Assembly: GCA_016789785.1 (NCBI GenBank)
Contig: JAEUQE010000349.1
Span: forward strand, 1 to 6,269
Source: Bryobacterales bacterium
GTDB taxonomy: Bacteria > Acidobacteriota > Terriglobia > Bryobacterales > Bryobacteraceae
Reading direction: 5' to 3'
DNA length: 6,269 bases
A model generated the notes under the pieces. The model was not told where the DNA came from. It ran no database searches and saw nothing but the letters and a program-made list of their open reading frames with translations. This document shows positions 1-6,269 of this stretch, one piece after another (position 1 is the stretch's first letter; the number at the start of each line of letters is the position of its first letter). Made by a program: the position numbers and the translations under genes.

Positions 1-2795
1 TATCGCTGGAGACAACATCGTCGACGCTGGCGAGTGTCGTCGGACCGCAGATGGTGCAGGATCTGCCGATGAATGGCCGCGATTTTCGTCAGATGCTGAA
101 GCTGAATCCAGGCGTGTCGCCGGCATCCAACTCGGTGAACGGGATGCGCACATCGGGGAATAACTATCAGATCGACGGCGCTGACAACAATGACGCGTTC
201 CACAACACTTCCGCGGTGAATCAAGGCGGCGTGGCGGGAATCGCGGGAACCCTGTTGCCTGTGGAAGCGATTGACCAGTTCTCGGTAGTGACGAACTCGA
301 GTGCCGATTTCGGGCGCAATGGCGGGTCGAACGTGAATCTGGTGATCAAGTCCGGCACGAACTCGCTGCATGGCAGCGCCTACTACTTCAACCGCAACGA
401 GTTCTTCTCGTCGTTCAGCCCTTTTCAGAACCCCGCCACCGATCGCAAGCGCGTGATGCGCAATGATCAGTGGGGTTTCTCGGTGGGCGGCCCGATCCTG
501 AAGAGCAAGCTGTTCTACTTCACCACGTTCGAAGGGCAGAAGGCGATCGCGAACCTCTCGCTGCGCTCCACGCATCCCTCAAGCGCGTGGGTGACGGAAG
601 CCCGCAACGTGATGGCGCGTTACGGAGTGCCAGTGAATCCGGTGTCCACCAATCTGCTCTCATTCTGGCCTTCGCGATACAACTCCCTACCGGCCTCGAT
701 CAACAACCTGGTTGCATCGGACCGCAACGACTACGACAGCTACAACGGCATTGGCAAGATCGACTACGCGATCAACGCGAAGCACAACCTGTCGATGCGC
801 TACTTCGGTGGCACCGGCAAACAGGCTGCTCTGGTGAATAACGACGTGCCCTATCGTGAATACTTCCAGGTTGCGCCCAGCCGCATGCACAACGTTGCGG
901 TGAACCTCACGAGTTCGCTGTCGCCCCGCGTGGTGAATCAAGTACTGCTCGGCACAAACTACTTCCTGCAGGTGTTCAACGACGCGGACATCAGCTTCAA
1001 CCCAATCGCCGCCGGCCTGAACACGGGTGTGCCACAGGATGGATCGCTCTCAGGCGCGCCGACGCTGCGGATCACGAACTTCGCCGGTGCGAGCGCGACG
1101 CAGCCGCTGGGGCGCATTGATACCACGGGGCACATCACCGACAACTTAAGCTGGACCACGGGCCGTCATCAGTTCAAGTTCGGCGGCGAGTACCGGCGGT
1201 CGCATTTCGACATTTTCTACGACACAAACAAGCGGGGCAGCTTCACGTTTGACGGGACCCGCGGGCCGTGGGCGCAAGATGCTTCGGTTTCCGCGCCGCT
1301 GCGATCGCTGGCGGATTTCCTGGCTGGACACGTAACGAACAACAACGGCGCGACCATTGTTCGCGGCCAGCTTCAGCGCGACTACCGGCAGAACACATTC
1401 GACTGGTGGATGCACGACAACTTTCAGATCAACGCGAAGCTGAACGTCAACTTCGGAGTTCGCTGGAGTTACGTAGGCCCGCTCTACGATACGCGGCAGA
1501 GCATCACGTCGTTCCTGCCAGGCCGTGGGTTTCAGGTGATCGACGGAGGCAACCGGCTATGGCCACAGGACTGGAACAACTTCGCGCCACGCGTTGGCTT
1601 CGCATACAACCTGATGCCGAAGACCGTGATTCGCGGCAGCTACGGCCTGTTCTACGACGTGCCGCCGCTCAACTTCATTGTTGCGAATACGGCCATGCCG
1701 AACGGCGGCTCGGCGGGAGTGCATGCCAATCCCGCCGGTCCCGACCCGGTGTTCACCATCACACGCCCGGGTGTGGATGTGGTGTCTGGCCAGGCAATTT
1801 TCCCGACGGCCGCAACAGCGCCGCGCAACGTGGGCGCTTTCGGTGTCAGCCCGGACTTCCGCACGCCCTACGTGCAGAACTTCAATCTCAACCTTCAGCA
1901 GCAGCTCTCGTCCACAACTCTGCTCCAAGTGGGCTACGTTGGAAGCACTGGCCGCAAGCTCAGCCTGCTTCGCTCCATCAACCCGACACGCGGCGGCGTT
2001 CGTCTGCTGGCAAATGAATTCCCGCTGCTCGGTGCGATCAACATGCTGGAGACGATTGCGAACTCCAACTACAACTCTCTTCAAACACAGTTGCGCATCA
2101 CGCGCTGGAAGAACTTCACGGCGACGGCGAACTACACCTGGGCGCATGCGCTTGATAACGGATCGAACGTGCGAAATGCGCTTCCCGCGAACAGCTTCGA
2201 TCTTCGCCGCGAGTATGGATCATCGAACTTCGACATCCGGCAGATCTTCACGGGATTCGTATCCTACGACGTGCCCGCTCTCACCACACGCATGCCGCGT
2301 CTGATGAAGGGCTGGCAACTCAATGCGCTGATGACCTACCACACCGGTGAACCGCTGGACCTGCTTTCGGGCACAAATCGCAGCGGCTCGCTCGACAATC
2401 GGGACCGTGTGGATGTGGTGGCCGATGCGTTCACATCCGTGGCCGCCCGTGCGACGCCCTTTGGTGCGGTGCCATGGTTCAATCCAAGAGCTTTCGCTGC
2501 CGCGGCCAGTGGCACGTTCGGCAATATCGGCCGCAACGTGCTCTATGGCCCGTCGTTTGGCGCGGTGGACTTCAGCGTCTTCAAGACGACGAACATCACC
2601 GAACGGTTGAGCACGCAGTTCCGTCTGGAGGTGTTCAACATCGCGGATCGAGCCAATTTCGCGGGTCCCGGAGTGAATCTGAACGCCGCTTCGTCATTCG
2701 GTCTCATCACCAACACGCGCAATGGCGGCTCCGCGCCCGGCATCGGGTTTGGCGAGCCGCGCAATGTCCAACTTGCATTGAAGCTGATATGGTAA
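1..2795 (+). CDS. Oar-like TonB-dependent outer-membrane receptor, 5'-truncated by window edge
   Basis: Outer-membrane beta-barrel receptor that would take up a ligand with energy from TonB-ExbBD; the ligand is unknown. The frame is open from the first full codon at base 3, before the ATG at 51, so the gene begins outside the window and 930 residues are visible. Counting from base 3, the plug domain is about residues 20-130: LPMNGRDF (21-28), YQIDGADNND (55-64) and IKSGTNSLHG (115-124). The barrel follows from about 140, with WGFSVGGPI (157-165), and ends in an aromatic residue (ALKLIW), the usual outer-membrane assembly signal. The late motif TERLSTQFRLEVFNIADRANF is typical of acidobacterial Oar-type receptors. 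I see no cysteine in the visible part. The signal peptide and the N-terminal carboxypeptidase-regulatory-like domain usual in this family would lie upstream. It is followed at once by an exported dipeptidase gene. Family call is firm; substrate is not known. Confidence 0.93.
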   Translation, partial: SLETTSSTLASVVGPQMVQDLPMNGRDFRQMLKLNPGVSPASNSVNGMRTSGNNYQIDGADNNDAFHNTSAVNQGGVAGIAGTLLPVEAIDQFSVVTNSSADFGRNGGSNVNLVIKSGTNSLHGSAYYFNRNEFFSSFSPFQNPATDRKRVMRNDQWGFSVGGPILKSKLFYFTTFEGQKAIANLSLRSTHPSSAWVTEARNVMARYGVPVNPVSTNLLSFWPSRYNSLPASINNLVASDRNDYDSYNGIGKIDYAINAKHNLSMRYFGGTGKQAALVNNDVPYREYFQVAPSRMHNVAVNLTSSLSPRVVNQVLLGTNYFLQVFNDADISFNPIAAGLNTGVPQDGSLSGAPTLRITNFAGASATQPLGRIDTTGHITDNLSWTTGRHQFKFGGEYRRSHFDIFYDTNKRGSFTFDGTRGPWAQDASVSAPLRSLADFLAGHVTNNNGATIVRGQLQRDYRQNTFDWWMHDNFQINAKLNVNFGVRWSYVGPLYDTRQSITSFLPGRGFQVIDGGNRLWPQDWNNFAPRVGFAYNLMPKTVIRGSYGLFYDVPPLNFIVANTAMPNGGSAGVHANPAGPDPVFTITRPGVDVVSGQAIFPTAATAPRNVGAFGVSPDFRTPYVQNFNLNLQQQLSSTTLLQVGYVGSTGRKLSLLRSINPTRGGVRLLANEFPLLGAINMLETIANSNYNSLQTQLRITRWKNFTATANYTWAHALDNGSNVRNALPANSFDLRREYGSSNFDIRQIFTGFVSYDVPALTTRMPRLMKGWQLNALMTYHTGEPLDLLSGTNRSGSLDNRDRVDVVADAFTSVAARATPFGAVPWFNPRAFAAAASGTFGNIGRNVLYGPSFGAVDFSVFKTTNITERLSTQFRLEVFNIADRANFAGPGVNLNAASSFGLITNTRNGGSAPGIGFGEPRNVQLALKLIW

Positions 2796-2803
2796 TCGTT
2801 CCC

Positions 2804-4009
2804 ATGAGATCCCTGGTCCTTGTGTTGTTGCTGGCGGGCATCGCCTCCGCGCAGGATGCCCGCACCGTGAGTGACGCTGAAGTCATGAAGGTGCACCGTT
2901 CCGCGATTTTGATCGACACGCACAACGATGTCACCTCGGCCACGGTTGCCGGCCTCGACATCGGGAAGCGGCGGACCGAAGGCCACACGGATGTGCCCCG
3001 GCTGAAAGAAGGAGGAGTCGGTGCAACATTTTTTGCTGTTTTTGTTTCGGGCAGTTACGTGGAGGGGAATCGCTCCGCCAACCGCACCATCGAGATGATC
3101 GACACTGTTCGTCACGACATCATTGGCCGTTATCCGAACGAGTTCGAATTCGCGGTCACAGCCGATCAGATCGTGTCGGCGCACAAGCGCGGAAAGATCG
3201 CCGCGTTGATGGGCATTGAGGGCGGTCACGCCATAGAGGACAGCCTGCGGTTGCTGCGCAGCTTCTATGCGCTGGGTGTCCGCTACATGACCTTGACGCA
3301 CTCCAACTCGAACAACTGGGCAGGCTCATCGGGTGAGGTTGGCTCCGGTGGCTTGACTGCCTTCGGCAAAGAAGTGGTGCTCGAAATGAACCGCCTCGGC
3401 ATGATGGTCGACATCTCGCACGTCTCGGACAAGACGTTCTGGGACGCGCTGGAAACATCGAAGGCGCCGATCTTCGCATCTCATTCCTCCTGCCGGGCGA
3501 TCTCACCGATTCCGCGCAACATGTCGGATGAGATGATTCAGGCCTTGGCCAAGAAGGGCGGATTGGTGCAGGTGAACTTCGGGTGCGAGTTCGTGAATGC
3601 GGAATCCGCGAAGTCGTCGCCGATGTTGAATCCCGCCATGCGCGAAAAGATGGGAAAGATGATGGCAGAAATGAAGGGCAAGAGCCAGGAGGAGCGCCGC
3701 GCCGCGATGCGGAAGATGTTTGCCGAATCCGGTCCACGCGTGCGCGCGAAGCTCTCCGATGTGGTGGCGCATATTGATCGCATCGTAAAGATCGCCGGTG
3801 TGGACGCGGTTGGCATCGGGAGCGACTATGACGGCGTGGGCTGCGTGCCGGAGGGCCTGGACGATGTTTCGAAGTTTCCGAATCTCACCCGGGCACTGCT
3901 GGAAAGAGGCTATCCGGCGGAGGACATCCGCAAGATCTACGGCGGCAACCTTCTCCGGGTGATGCGCGCAGCGGAGAGGACGGCGGCGCAACTGCAACGC
4001 GGATCGTAG
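2804..4009 (+). CDS. Exported membrane-type dipeptidase (peptidase family M19)
   Basis: Zinc dipeptidase expected to hydrolyse dipeptides, in this family often including ones with a C-terminal D-amino acid, in the periplasm. From the ATG at 2804 the protein has 401 residues, a usual bacterial M19 length. Residues 1-16 (MRSLVLVLLLAGIASA) form a Sec signal peptide with a probable cut at ASA|QD; there is no lipobox cysteine. Metal ligands are present: His40 and Asp42 (IDTHND), Glu139 (GIEGGH), His206 (DISHVSD) and His227 (ASHSSCR). His166 (LTHSN) and Asp341 (GSDYDG) match the substrate-binding and catalytic positions of human renal dipeptidase, and the Glu-to-His166 and His206-to-His227 spacings agree with it. 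A charged Met/Lys/Glu/Arg-rich stretch (about 279-311) fills a loop that is longer in bacterial than in mammalian members. An in-frame ATG at 2789 overlaps the receptor gene by 7 bases and has a weak GAAG upstream; I chose 2804 because it gives a normal signal peptide. Probably co-transcribed with the receptor. Confidence 0.93.
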   Translation: MRSLVLVLLLAGIASAQDARTVSDAEVMKVHRSAILIDTHNDVTSATVAGLDIGKRRTEGHTDVPRLKEGGVGATFFAVFVSGSYVEGNRSANRTIEMIDTVRHDIIGRYPNEFEFAVTADQIVSAHKRGKIAALMGIEGGHAIEDSLRLLRSFYALGVRYMTLTHSNSNNWAGSSGEVGSGGLTAFGKEVVLEMNRLGMMVDISHVSDKTFWDALETSKAPIFASHSSCRAISPIPRNMSDEMIQALAKKGGLVQVNFGCEFVNAESAKSSPMLNPAMREKMGKMMAEMKGKSQEERRAAMRKMFAESGPRVRAKLSDVVAHIDRIVKIAGVDAVGIGSDYDGVGCVPEGLDDVSKFPNLTRALLERGYPAEDIRKIYGGNLLRVMRAAERTAAQLQRGS

Positions 4010-4504
4010 TTACTGTTGGCGCGGCGTGGGCTCCAGAACAGGATATGTGCCCGCAGTCTTGCGGAGGAACCGGTGTGCGCGGTGAATCCAAGAGGTTCCG
4101 GGGAGGAACATAATGGGGCATTCGCCCGCCACGACATTCATCTTCGCGGCGCGCGCATCGCCGATCGCGTCATGATACGCGGAACTCTCGTTTTGCGGCC
4201 GGCGGAACCACACATGGCGGATGCCTGCCTGAATACACTGTTGGGTCGCCTCGACAATCTGCTTGTCGGGGACCAGGAGCACCACGGCATCGGGCTTTGG
4301 GTCGATCTCGGTGATCCTGGCATAGCACCGCTCTCCACCGATTTCGCTGGCAGCGGGATTCACTGGGATCACGGTATATCCACAGCGCTGAAACTCCTTC
4401 ATCACGAGACGGCTGTAGTCTGCTGCGCTGCGCGAGGCTCCAGCGATCGCGATGCGTGCGACGTCAAGAAACTCATGGATGCTCTGAAGACTTGCGGATG
4501 GCAT
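4010..4504 (-). CDS. CoA-binding domain protein (YccU-like, single Rossmann domain)
   Basis: Small cytosolic protein of 164 residues of the CoA_binding_2 type, related to E. coli YccU and to the N-terminal domain of succinyl-CoA synthetase alpha. Its physiological role is not known; CoA or acyl-CoA binding is inferred from the family. Visible features are the nucleotide-binding turn IAIAGASR (18-25), the strand-loop VIPVNP (45-50), the core strand DAVVLLVP (72-79), GIRHVWFR (94-101) and the closing GECPIMF with Cys129 (127-133). A basic tail with IHRAHRFLRK (140-149) extends past the core domain, making it somewhat longer than YccU; I recall similar tails in acidobacterial homologues but could not check. 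The start ATG at 4504 has a strong ribosome binding site. Its stop (TAA read from 4012 to 4010) directly abuts the dipeptidase stop on the other strand, and it is divergent from glmU. Confidence 0.88.
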   Translation of the reverse strand: MPSASLQSIHEFLDVARIAIAGASRSAADYSRLVMKEFQRCGYTVIPVNPAASEIGGERCYARITEIDPKPDAVVLLVPDKQIVEATQQCIQAGIRHVWFRRPQNESSAYHDAIGDARAAKMNVVAGECPIMFLPGTSWIHRAHRFLRKTAGTYPVLEPTPRQQ

Positions 4505-4511
4505 GTGTCGA

Positions 4512-4518
4512 CCTCCCT
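4512..4518 (-). promoter_or_regulatory. Ribosome binding site of the CoA-binding protein gene
   Basis: On the - strand the bases read AGGGAGG, followed by seven bases (TCGACAC) and then the ATG at 4504. This is the strongest Shine-Dalgarno match in the window and fixes the start of the 164-residue protein. Confidence 0.8.
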
Positions 4519-4612
4519 TGTTTCAAGCTACTCCGATACGATGCGGCGCGGAAGGGGGGCTCGCGCCGGCGGTGGCGCATCGGCGGTCCTCTCGATCGAT
4601 CCACCTGCCGAA

Positions 4613-4621
4613 TGGTGTAAT
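4613..4621 (+). promoter_or_regulatory. Possible extended -10 element for glmU
   Basis: The bases TGGTGTAAT contain a TGn motif directly before TGTAAT, which resembles an extended -10 box. Transcription would then begin near 4628, giving a very short leader before the ATG at 4639. The expected -35 position (about 4593-4598, CGATCG) does not match the consensus, so this is only a candidate. If real, it would rule out the upstream ATG at 4624 as a start. Confidence 0.25.
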
Positions 4622-4627
4622 GGATGC

Positions 4628-4631
4628 AGGT
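4628..4631 (+). promoter_or_regulatory. Weak ribosome binding site deciding the glmU start
   Basis: AGGT lies seven bases before the ATG at 4639. The alternative in-frame ATG at 4624 has no purine-rich sequence at a suitable distance and would add five residues (MQVSH) ahead of the conserved nucleotide-binding strand. This favours 4639. Confidence 0.5.
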
Positions 4632-4638
4632 TTCCCAC

Positions 4639-6036
4639 ATGAGTTCTCCTCTCAGCATCATCATTCTCGCGGCGGGTCTGGGTACGCGCATGAAGTCCCG
4701 GAAGGCGAAGGTCCTTCATCAAGCGGGCGGTAAAGCTCTGGTTGAACACGTGGTGGATGCCGCGCTCGAATTGACAGCCGCGGAAAACATCTACGTTGTC
4801 GTTGGCCATCAGGCCGATCGAGTGCAGGCGTTGCTGGCTCCCCGCGGGATTTCCTTCGTTCTGCAAACGGAACAGAAGGGCACCGGACATGCCGTGATCA
4901 CGTGTGCGGAAAGCATGCAGACCCGGGAAGGCCGCGTCATGATCCTGTATGGCGATGTTCCGCTGCTGCGTGCGCAGACGCTGGTGCGGCTGCGGGATCT
5001 GCATGCGGAAACGAACGCGGCGGCCACCGCGATCACCACCTATGTCGACGATCCCACCGGCTACGGCCGGATTGTGCGGAATGCCTCGGGTGAGGTGATG
5101 GCAGTGGTGGAGCAGAAAGCGGCATCGGAGGAACAGCTCCGGATCCGAGAGATCAACGCGGGGATCTACTGTTTCTCGGCGCCGCTGTTGTGGAAGCACC
5201 TTCCGGACATTCAGCCCAACAACCCGGCTCGTGAATACTATCTCACCGATATGGTGGAGATCCTGAACGGAGCCGGGCACAGAGTGCTGCCGATGATTGT
5301 TGACGATGCCTCGGAGTTGCTTGGCATCAACAACCGGCTGGAACTTGCACAGGCTGACCGGATCCTGCGAAATCGCAAGGTGCATGAACTGATGGTGGAA
5401 GGCGTGACGATCGAGAAGCCGGAGACGGTGACGATTGATCTGGATGTGCGCATCGGGACCGATACGGTGATCGAGCCGTTTGCGCGGATCACCGGCGCCA
5501 CGGTGATCGGATCGGACTGCCGCGTTGGCAGTTGCTCCATCATTCACAGTTCCACGATCGAGGACAACGTGGAGATCCTGCCATTCTCCATCGTCTCCAC
5601 TTCGCATGTGGAGGCAGGCGTGCATGTCGGCCCGTACGCCAGGCTGCGGATGGAGAATCATGTCGAAGCGGGCGCGCATGTGGGCAACTTCGTGGAATTG
5701 AAGAAGACGCGGCTCGGCAAGGGCGCGAAGGCGCAGCATCTCGCCTATCTGGGCGACTCGAGTATCGGCGCCGGGGTGAACATCGGCGCGGGGACGATCA
5801 CCTGCAACTACGATGGGCGCGCGAAGCATCGCACCAAGGTCGGGGATGGGGCGTTTGTGGGGAGCAATTCGACGCTGGTGGCGCCGGTGGAGATTGGCGA
5901 CGGCGCCTATGTCGGAGCAGGCTCGGTGATCACGGACCCGGTTCCCGCGGACGCGCTCGCCCTGGGGCGTGGGCGCCAGGTGGTGAAGGAGGGTTGGGCG
6001 CGGAAGCGTCGGGAAGACGCGGACGGCTCGCGCTAG
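4639..6036 (+). CDS. glmU: Bifunctional GlmU: GlcN-1-P acetyltransferase / GlcNAc-1-P uridylyltransferase
   Basis: Cytosolic enzyme for the last two steps to UDP-N-acetylglucosamine: it acetylates glucosamine-1-phosphate with acetyl-CoA, then transfers UMP from UTP. The product feeds peptidoglycan and lipopolysaccharide synthesis. The protein has 465 residues; the E. coli enzyme has 456. The N-terminal uridylyltransferase domain (about 5-235) shows LAAGLGTRMKS (10-20) with Arg17 and Lys24, QTEQKGTGHA (76-85), YGDVPLL with metal-binding Asp106, Glu158, Asn173 and INNR with Asn231. The C-terminal left-handed beta-helix (about 260-450) shows RLR with Arg337, Lys355, the catalytic His367 (AQHLAYLGD), Tyr370, Asn381, TCNYDG (388-393) and KEGW near the end. 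These match the E. coli active-site residues with a shift of one near Asp105 and four later on. Both activities should be intact. The start at 4639 is preferred to 4624 because of the AGGT upstream. No glmS or glmM is in view; it appears to be transcribed alone, divergent from the CoA-binding gene. Confidence 0.97.
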   Translation: MSSPLSIIILAAGLGTRMKSRKAKVLHQAGGKALVEHVVDAALELTAAENIYVVVGHQADRVQALLAPRGISFVLQTEQKGTGHAVITCAESMQTREGRVMILYGDVPLLRAQTLVRLRDLHAETNAAATAITTYVDDPTGYGRIVRNASGEVMAVVEQKAASEEQLRIREINAGIYCFSAPLLWKHLPDIQPNNPAREYYLTDMVEILNGAGHRVLPMIVDDASELLGINNRLELAQADRILRNRKVHELMVEGVTIEKPETVTIDLDVRIGTDTVIEPFARITGATVIGSDCRVGSCSIIHSSTIEDNVEILPFSIVSTSHVEAGVHVGPYARLRMENHVEAGAHVGNFVELKKTRLGKGAKAQHLAYLGDSSIGAGVNIGAGTITCNYDGRAKHRTKVGDGAFVGSNSTLVAPVEIGDGAYVGAGSVITDPVPADALALGRGRQVVKEGWARKRREDADGSR

Positions 6037-6037
6037 G

Positions 6038-6269
6038 CTAGACGAGGATCTCCGGCGCGCCACCGGTATCGGCGGACAATCCAGCCAGCACGTGTTCGAG
6101 CGGGGCGGCCACTGCGTAGCGCGGCGACCTCCCTCGGGTCGAAGTACCAAAGGCGATTCCCGCCGGGAACATGCGTCCGCCGCGTTCCACCACCACCAGA
6201 CTGCCGGAATCACCAGGGTTCACGAAGCGATCCGCTAACTTCTCGATGAGTATCTGGTCCGAGAACGAG
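6038..6269 (-). CDS. Trypsin-like serine peptidase (PA clan), C-terminal fragment cut by window edge
   Basis: Only the last 76 or so residues are visible; the frame is open to the right edge, so the N-terminal part, with the expected His and Asp of the catalytic triad, lies outside. The fragment has FSDQILIE, then FVNPGDSGSLVV with the putative nucleophilic Ser encoded at 6208-6206, then PAGIAFG and YAVAAPLEHVLAGL, followed by a short tail ending in PEILV. A GDSGS motif followed by a glycine-rich strand and an AxPxxxVL helix is the usual C-terminal arrangement of chymotrypsin-fold peptidases, and resembles the uncharacterised bacterial/plant NAL1-like group that I recall from family knowledge. 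The GTG at 6223 is an internal Val codon, not a start. The stop (TAG read from 6040 to 6038) is one base from the glmU stop. Substrate and location cannot be judged from this piece. Confidence 0.75.
   Translation of the reverse strand, partial: SFSDQILIEKLADRFVNPGDSGSLVVVERGGRMFPAGIAFGTSTRGRSPRYAVAAPLEHVLAGLSADTGGAPEILV

Larger units (their letters stand above)
4505..4638. other. Divergent intergenic region between the CoA-binding gene and glmU
   Basis: These 134 bases separate two divergent genes and should hold both promoters. The left end carries the ribosome binding site of the CoA-binding gene and the right end that of glmU. The middle is very GC-rich and contains a short inverted repeat, GCGCC (4563-4567) and GGCGC (4574-4578) around a six-base loop, and the overlapping palindromes TCGATCGA and GATCGATC (4592-4601). 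No clear operator, riboswitch or small gene was recognised. No convincing -35/-10 pair is visible for the - strand gene. Confidence 0.6.

Noticed and set aside
1268..2304. Long overlapping + strand and - strand open frames within the receptor gene
   Set aside because: They are alternative-frame shadows of a GC-rich coding region; the receptor frame alone carries conserved plug and barrel motifs throughout.
2474..2803. N-terminal extension of the dipeptidase frame back to an ATG at 2474
   Set aside because: The extension overlaps the coding receptor C-terminus, its sequence is out-of-frame Arg/Gln/His-rich material, and it would bury the signal peptide in the middle of the protein.
2543..3301. 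A 252-codon - strand open frame across the receptor-dipeptidase junction
   Set aside because: It lies antisense to two well-supported genes, shows no domain signature, and has no convincing ribosome binding site.
3638..3736. Met/Lys/Glu/Arg-rich stretch of the dipeptidase as a novel inserted domain
   Set aside because: Bacterial M19 peptidases commonly have a longer charged loop at this place between the VNF strand and the HIDRI helix, so it is more likely family variation than a new domain.
4016..4642. A 208-codon + strand open frame opposite the CoA-binding gene
   Set aside because: It is the complement of a gene with clear Rossmann motifs and a strong ribosome binding site, and its translation shows no family resemblance.
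6006..6020. Hairpin GCGTC/GACGC near the end of glmU as an intrinsic terminator
   Set aside because: The stem is only five base pairs, it lies inside coding sequence and no T-tract follows on either strand.
4528..6213. A 561-codon open frame on the - strand, antisense to almost all of glmU
   Set aside because: Its translation is rich in His, Arg, Pro and Asp with no recognisable domain, as expected for the antisense shadow of a GC-rich gene. It also runs into the serine peptidase gene in another frame, while glmU has full conserved motifs.

Overview
The window is GC-rich, densely coding bacterial DNA. It most likely comes from an Acidobacteriota genome of the Solibacter/Bryobacter type. That assignment is an inference, resting mainly on the large Oar-like TonB-dependent receptor, a family strongly expanded in that phylum, and on the flavour of the other proteins. 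No rRNA, tRNA, CRISPR array, insertion sequence or long repeat was seen.

Layout from left to right. (1) The 3' part of an Oar-like TonB-dependent outer-membrane receptor on the + strand, running off the left edge and ending at 2795. (2) Directly behind it on the same strand, an exported M19 (renal/membrane-type) dipeptidase with all the expected metal ligands, to 4009. (3) On the opposite strand, starting at 4504 and ending at 4010, a small CoA-binding (Rossmann) protein whose stop codon abuts the dipeptidase stop with no base between. (4) A divergent intergenic region of about 134 bases holding a good ribosome binding site for the CoA-binding gene and a weak one for the next gene. (5) glmU on the + strand, complete, bifunctional and with its catalytic residues intact, ending at 6036. 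(6) On the - strand, running in from the right edge and stopping at 6038, the C-terminal end of a trypsin-like (PA clan) serine peptidase with its GDSGS motif.

How the genes relate. The receptor and the dipeptidase are tightly linked and probably co-transcribed; a surface transporter paired with a periplasmic dipeptidase suggests peptide uptake and breakdown, but the substrate cannot be read from the sequence. GlmU makes UDP-N-acetylglucosamine for peptidoglycan and lipopolysaccharide and has no visible partner here. The + and - strand genes form two convergent pairs with 0 and 1 base between stop codons, so there is no intergenic room for terminators. I do not see a clearly new system in this window; the most useful leads are the receptor-dipeptidase pair, the abutting convergent stops and the truncated serine peptidase.
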